64,000 bases of DNA, from the NCBI GenBank assembly GCA_963729295.1, contig CAVSNJ010000025.1, forward strand, positions 1 through 64,000. The letters run 5' to 3'. This document shows, piece after piece, positions 61,078 to 64,000 of this stretch (positions are counted from its first letter, which is position 1; the number at the start of each line of letters is the position of its first letter). Under the pieces are notes generated by a model that did no database searches, had not been told where the DNA came from, and worked only from the letters and a program-made list of their open reading frames with translations. The stretch is from DATJLY01 sp963729295 (lineage in GTDB: Bacteria > Pseudomonadota > Alphaproteobacteria > ATCC43930 > CGMCC-115725). Both the position numbers and the translations under genes were made by a program.

Positions 61078-62403
61078 ATGGCGACGCTTGACGCCACCAT
61101 TCCGCTGAGCCCCAGCGACCATACCCGCGAGCTGCGCCGCGCGGTCTTGGCGGCCACGGTCGGCACCACCATCGAGTGGTACGATTTCCTGCTCTACAGC
61201 ACCATGGCCGGACTGGTGTTCGGCAAGCTGTTCTTCCCGTACATGACCCCGCTGGCGGCGACCTTGAACGCCTTCGGCATCTATTTCGTGGGCTTCCTCG
61301 CGCGGCCGGTCGGCGCCTTCATCTTCGGCCATTACGGTGACCGGCTGGGACGCAAATCGACGCTCATCGCCACGCTGCTGCTGATGGGCGTCTCGACCTT
61401 CCTGGTGGCGTTCCTGCCCGGCTACAACTCGATCGGGATGTGGGGCGCGGTCCTGCTCACCGTCCTGCGCGCGCTCCAGGGCATCGGCGTCGGCGGCGAA
61501 TGGGGCGGCTCGGTTCTGCTCTCGATGGAATGGGCGCGGCGCAACAACGAGCGCGGCTTCCTCACGTCGTGGCCGCAATTCGGCGGTCCGGCCGGATTGT
61601 TCCTCGCCAACCTCGCGGTCCTCGCCTTCAGCCAGATGTCGGGCGACGCGTTCTTGACCTGGGGCTGGCGCATCCCGTTCGCGCTCAGCATCGTCCTGGT
61701 CGGCATCGGGCTCTGGATCAGGCTCCGCATCCTCGAGACACCGGTGTTCCGGAAGCTCGTCGCCGAGCGGAAGATCGAGAAGGCGCCGATCATCGAGGTG
61801 TGCAAGAAGCAGTGGGGCACGATCATCCTCGGCGCCTTGGCGCGCACCTCGGAGCAAGGCCCCTTCTATATCTTCACCGCCTTCATCTTCGCCTATGGCA
61901 CGACGACCTTGCACGCGCCGCGCGACCTGCTATTGACCGGCGTCTTGTGCGCGACCTTGCTGTCGGCCTTCACGATCCCGTTCTCCGGACACATCTCCGA
62001 CAAGATCGGGCGCAAGAAGATGTACATCATCGGTTGCGCCACAATGGGCGTGTTCGGCTTCATCTATTTCGGCCTTGTCGACACGGCCTCCTCGGTGCTG
62101 ATCTTCATTGCCATCTTCCTGTCGCTCATCCCGCACGACATGCAGTATGGGCCGCAGGCGGCCTTGATCGCCGAGAGCTTTACGCCGCGCTTACGCTATA
62201 GCGGCGCGTCGATCACCTATCAGCTCGCCTCGATCACGGCGGGAGGGCCGGCGCCGCTCATCGCGACCGCGCTCTTCGCGACCTACCATTCCGGCACGCC
62301 GATCGCGATCTACATCCTCATCACGGCCATCATCTCGATCATCGCGACCGCGTTCCTGAAGGACTACACCGGCAAGGACATCTCGGCCGAATACGACAGC
62401 TAA
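61078..62403 (+). CDS. MFS transporter, metabolite:H+ symporter (MHS) family
   Basis: The 441-residue protein has 12 membrane helices and the MHS-type signature TTIEWYDFLLYSTMAGLVF at helix 1 and GHYGDRLGRK (motif A). It is related to ShiA/ProP/KgtP-type importers of organic acids. GGGAGGAG precedes ATG 61078. It probably imports the substrate of the nearby Rieske and GMC enzymes. Confidence 0.85.
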   Translation: MATLDATIPLSPSDHTRELRRAVLAATVGTTIEWYDFLLYSTMAGLVFGKLFFPYMTPLAATLNAFGIYFVGFLARPVGAFIFGHYGDRLGRKSTLIATLLLMGVSTFLVAFLPGYNSIGMWGAVLLTVLRALQGIGVGGEWGGSVLLSMEWARRNNERGFLTSWPQFGGPAGLFLANLAVLAFSQMSGDAFLTWGWRIPFALSIVLVGIGLWIRLRILETPVFRKLVAERKIEKAPIIEVCKKQWGTIILGALARTSEQGPFYIFTAFIFAYGTTTLHAPRDLLLTGVLCATLLSAFTIPFSGHISDKIGRKKMYIIGCATMGVFGFIYFGLVDTASSVLIFIAIFLSLIPHDMQYGPQAALIAESFTPRLRYSGASITYQLASITAGGPAPLIATALFATYHSGTPIAIYILITAIISIIATAFLKDYTGKDISAEYDS

Positions 62404-62412
62404 GCCCTATCG

Positions 62413-64000
62413 TCACGCCGCGGCGCTGGCGCGCGCCGTGGCGCGCACGAAGGCGGCCCCCTTTTCGGCGATCATGAAGGTCGGCGCGTTGGTGTTGGTC
62501 GAGGTCACGGTCGGCATGACCGAGGCATCGATCACGCGCAGCCGGTCGAGCCCGCGTACGCGAAGCTGATCGTCCACCACCGCCATCGCGTCGCTCCCCA
62601 TCTTGCAAGTGCAGGTCGCGTGATAGACGGTCGAGCCGTTCCTGCGCGCGTAATCGACGAGCTCGTCATCGCTCGTGATGCCGCGGCCCGGCAGAATTTC
62701 CGCGCCCAGATGCTGCTTGATCGCCGGCGCGTTGAACAGGCGGCGCAGGAAATTGAGCCCGCCCGCGACGGCGCGGCAATCGGTCGGGTGGCTCAAGTAG
62801 CGCGGATTGATCGCCGGCGCATCGGCCGGGTTCCTCGATTTCGCGAGCACGTAGCCGCGCGACAGAGGCCGCATCTGCCACATGCCGCCGGTGACGCCGG
62901 GCTCGTCCTCGAAGGCGCCCAGTTGCGCCTCCTTGAAGCTTCCCGGCGCGAACGAGCACTGCACGTCCGGCGTCGCCGATTCCTCCAGCACCTTGACGGA
63001 CGCCGCGACGAGCGAGGCGCTGTAGGTCAGCATGCCGTCGCCCTTGACGATATAGCGCAGCACCTCGCCGGCGAGCGGCAGGCCGCGCGAGCGCTCGTTG
63101 ACGGTCGGCAGCCCGGTGACGCGGTGCGTCATGCGCGTGATGAAATGGTCCTGCAGATTCTGGCCGACGCCGGGCAGCGCATGGCGCACCGGCACGCCGA
63201 TCTTTTGCAGATGCTCGGGATCGCCGACGCCCGAAAGCTGAAGGATGTGCGGCGTGCCGATGGCGCCCGCGGCCAGGATCACCTCGCGATCGGCCTCGAC
63301 GCGCTCGACCTGCCCGCCCTTCTCGTATTCGAGGCCGGTCGCGCGCTTGCCGTCGAACAGCACGCCGCGCACGAGCCCATGCAGCACGATTGTGAGGTTC
63401 GGGCGCTTCATCGCCGGACGGAGATAGGCCCGCGCCGCGCTTGCCCGCCGCCGGCCGCCGCGCGTCTGCTGGCAATAACCGATGCCGCCATGCGGCAGCG
63501 CATTCACGTCCGCGCGGAACGGCAGCCCCACCTCCTGCCCCGCCGCGACCACGGCTTTGCACAGCGGCGGCATGTCGGCCATGTGCGACGTCGCGAGCAT
63601 GCCGCCCTTGCCGCGCCACTCGTTGCCCTCGCCCGACCAGTTCTCGGTGCGCTTGAAATACGGGAGCACGTCGTCCCACGACCAGCCGCGATTGCCGAGC
63701 TGCGCCCAGTGGTCATAGTCCTCGGGCTGGCCGCGCACGTAGATGAGGCCGTTGATCGAGCTCGAGCCGCCCAAACCGCGTCCGCGCGGATAGACAATGG
63801 CGCGGCCGTTGGTGCCGGGATCGGGCTCGGCGCGGAAACGCCAGCTCGCGGTCGGATGGTCGAGGAGCTTCGTAAAGCCCGCCGGAATATGAATGAGCGG
63901 GTTCCAGTCGCGCCCGCCCGCCTCGATCAGCAGCACCCTCGTGCCCGGATCCTCGGTGAGGCGGTTCGCAAGAACGCAGCCGGCCGTGCCCGCGCCGACG
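62413..64000 (-). CDS. GMC oxidoreductase (choline dehydrogenase-like), 5' end outside window
   Basis: The gene runs off the right edge, so the N-terminus (about 10-20 residues) is missing. Visible residues start VGAGTAGCVLANRLTEDPG, the FAD-binding motif, followed by the GMC signature YPRGRGLGGSSSINGLIYVR and a C-terminal catalytic region with HATCTCKMG and TNTNAPTFMIAEKGA. It oxidises an alcohol to an aldehyde with FAD. It is convergent with the MFS gene. Confidence 0.85.
   Translation of the reverse strand, partial: VGAGTAGCVLANRLTEDPGTRVLLIEAGGRDWNPLIHIPAGFTKLLDHPTASWRFRAEPDPGTNGRAIVYPRGRGLGGSSSINGLIYVRGQPEDYDHWAQLGNRGWSWDDVLPYFKRTENWSGEGNEWRGKGGMLATSHMADMPPLCKAVVAAGQEVGLPFRADVNALPHGGIGYCQQTRGGRRRASAARAYLRPAMKRPNLTIVLHGLVRGVLFDGKRATGLEYEKGGQVERVEADREVILAAGAIGTPHILQLSGVGDPEHLQKIGVPVRHALPGVGQNLQDHFITRMTHRVTGLPTVNERSRGLPLAGEVLRYIVKGDGMLTYSASLVAASVKVLEESATPDVQCSFAPGSFKEAQLGAFEDEPGVTGGMWQMRPLSRGYVLAKSRNPADAPAINPRYLSHPTDCRAVAGGLNFLRRLFNAPAIKQHLGAEILPGRGITSDDELVDYARRNGSTVYHATCTCKMGSDAMAVVDDQLRVRGLDRLRVIDASVMPTVTSTNTNAPTFMIAEKGAAFVRATARASAAA

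Noticed and set aside
59686..61914. 742-residue leftward reading
   Set aside because: It is the antisense of the Rieske and MFS genes; no ribosome site or domain.
1..64000. CRISPR array or rRNA genes
   Set aside because: I saw no regularly spaced repeats of 25-40 bp and no rRNA-like conserved segments in the window.

Overview
The window looks like a chromosomal segment of a high-GC alphaproteobacterium, probably a soil or rhizosphere member of the Rhodospirillales/Hyphomicrobiales sphere. This is inferred from the very high GC, the short 4-nt stop/start overlaps, a tRNA-Ser with an encoded CCA end, an HpnL-like flippase and the many Bug/TTT, TRAP and NMT1-type solute receptors. No marker gene allows a genus call.

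Region 1 (1-8 kb) is accessory. It holds small lipoproteins and membrane peptides, two tandem orphan phage terminase small subunits, an amidohydrolase plus luciferase-like monooxygenase pair, and a run of toxin-antitoxin material: a Tse2-like toxin pair, a decayed ParE-type module and an intact HicBA-type module. A fourth module (DUF2188-like + Fic/Doc) sits at 13.5-14.2 kb. Region 2 (7.5-23.6 kb) is mainly catabolic. It has a membrane-anchored class III cyclase coupled to a Clp-fold serine protease, an Old Yellow Enzyme/FAD reductase coupled to an orphan molybdenum-hydroxylase large subunit, a MarR-controlled divergent operon (VOC protein, serine hydrolase, BNR-repeat protein, dienelactone hydrolase, bicupin, frameshifted HpaB-type hydroxylase), and an unusual tandem UbiD decarboxylase.

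Region 3 (23.87-37.75 kb) appears to be a genomic island. It starts at tRNA-Ser(GGA), ends in a near-perfect 21-bp copy of the tRNA 3' end, and carries an integrase remnant next to the tRNA. It holds a LysR regulator, a crotonase, several gene fragments (an FAD oxidoreductase N-terminus and a xanthine-dehydrogenase deletion scar), an MFS exporter, and a compact cyclitol-phosphate cluster: inositol-phosphate synthase, HAD phosphatase, nucleotidyltransferase, ATP-grasp ligase, class III aminotransferase, Gfo/Idh dehydrogenase, a CDP-alcohol phosphotransferase with a degenerate N-terminal cytidylyltransferase-like region, and an HpnL-like flippase. The gene set suggests synthesis and membrane flipping of a phosphodiester-linked, possibly aminated and acylated, cyclitol. 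I do not recognise it as a described pathway, and it is the best candidate for a new system here.

Region 4 (37.8-64 kb) is a dense catabolic and transport block. It contains four Rieske oxygenase alpha subunits with no visible reductase or ferredoxin, three flavin-dependent LLM monooxygenases in the window as a whole, an Ldh2-type dehydrogenase, a class II aldolase, two NMT1-type receptors, a complete TRAP system plus a spare TRAP receptor, a Bug receptor with a TctA-TctB fusion permease, a TauD-cupin fusion, a MetE-like enzyme, an amidohydrolase, an MHS-type MFS carrier and a GMC oxidoreductase cut by the window end. The genes are consistent with uptake and stepwise oxidation of aromatic or heterocyclic acids, but no specific substrate can be read from sequence.

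Five genes carry interruptions that each equal one extra base (six events). They may be real pseudogenes, but the uniform sign makes insertion errors in the assembly a serious alternative.
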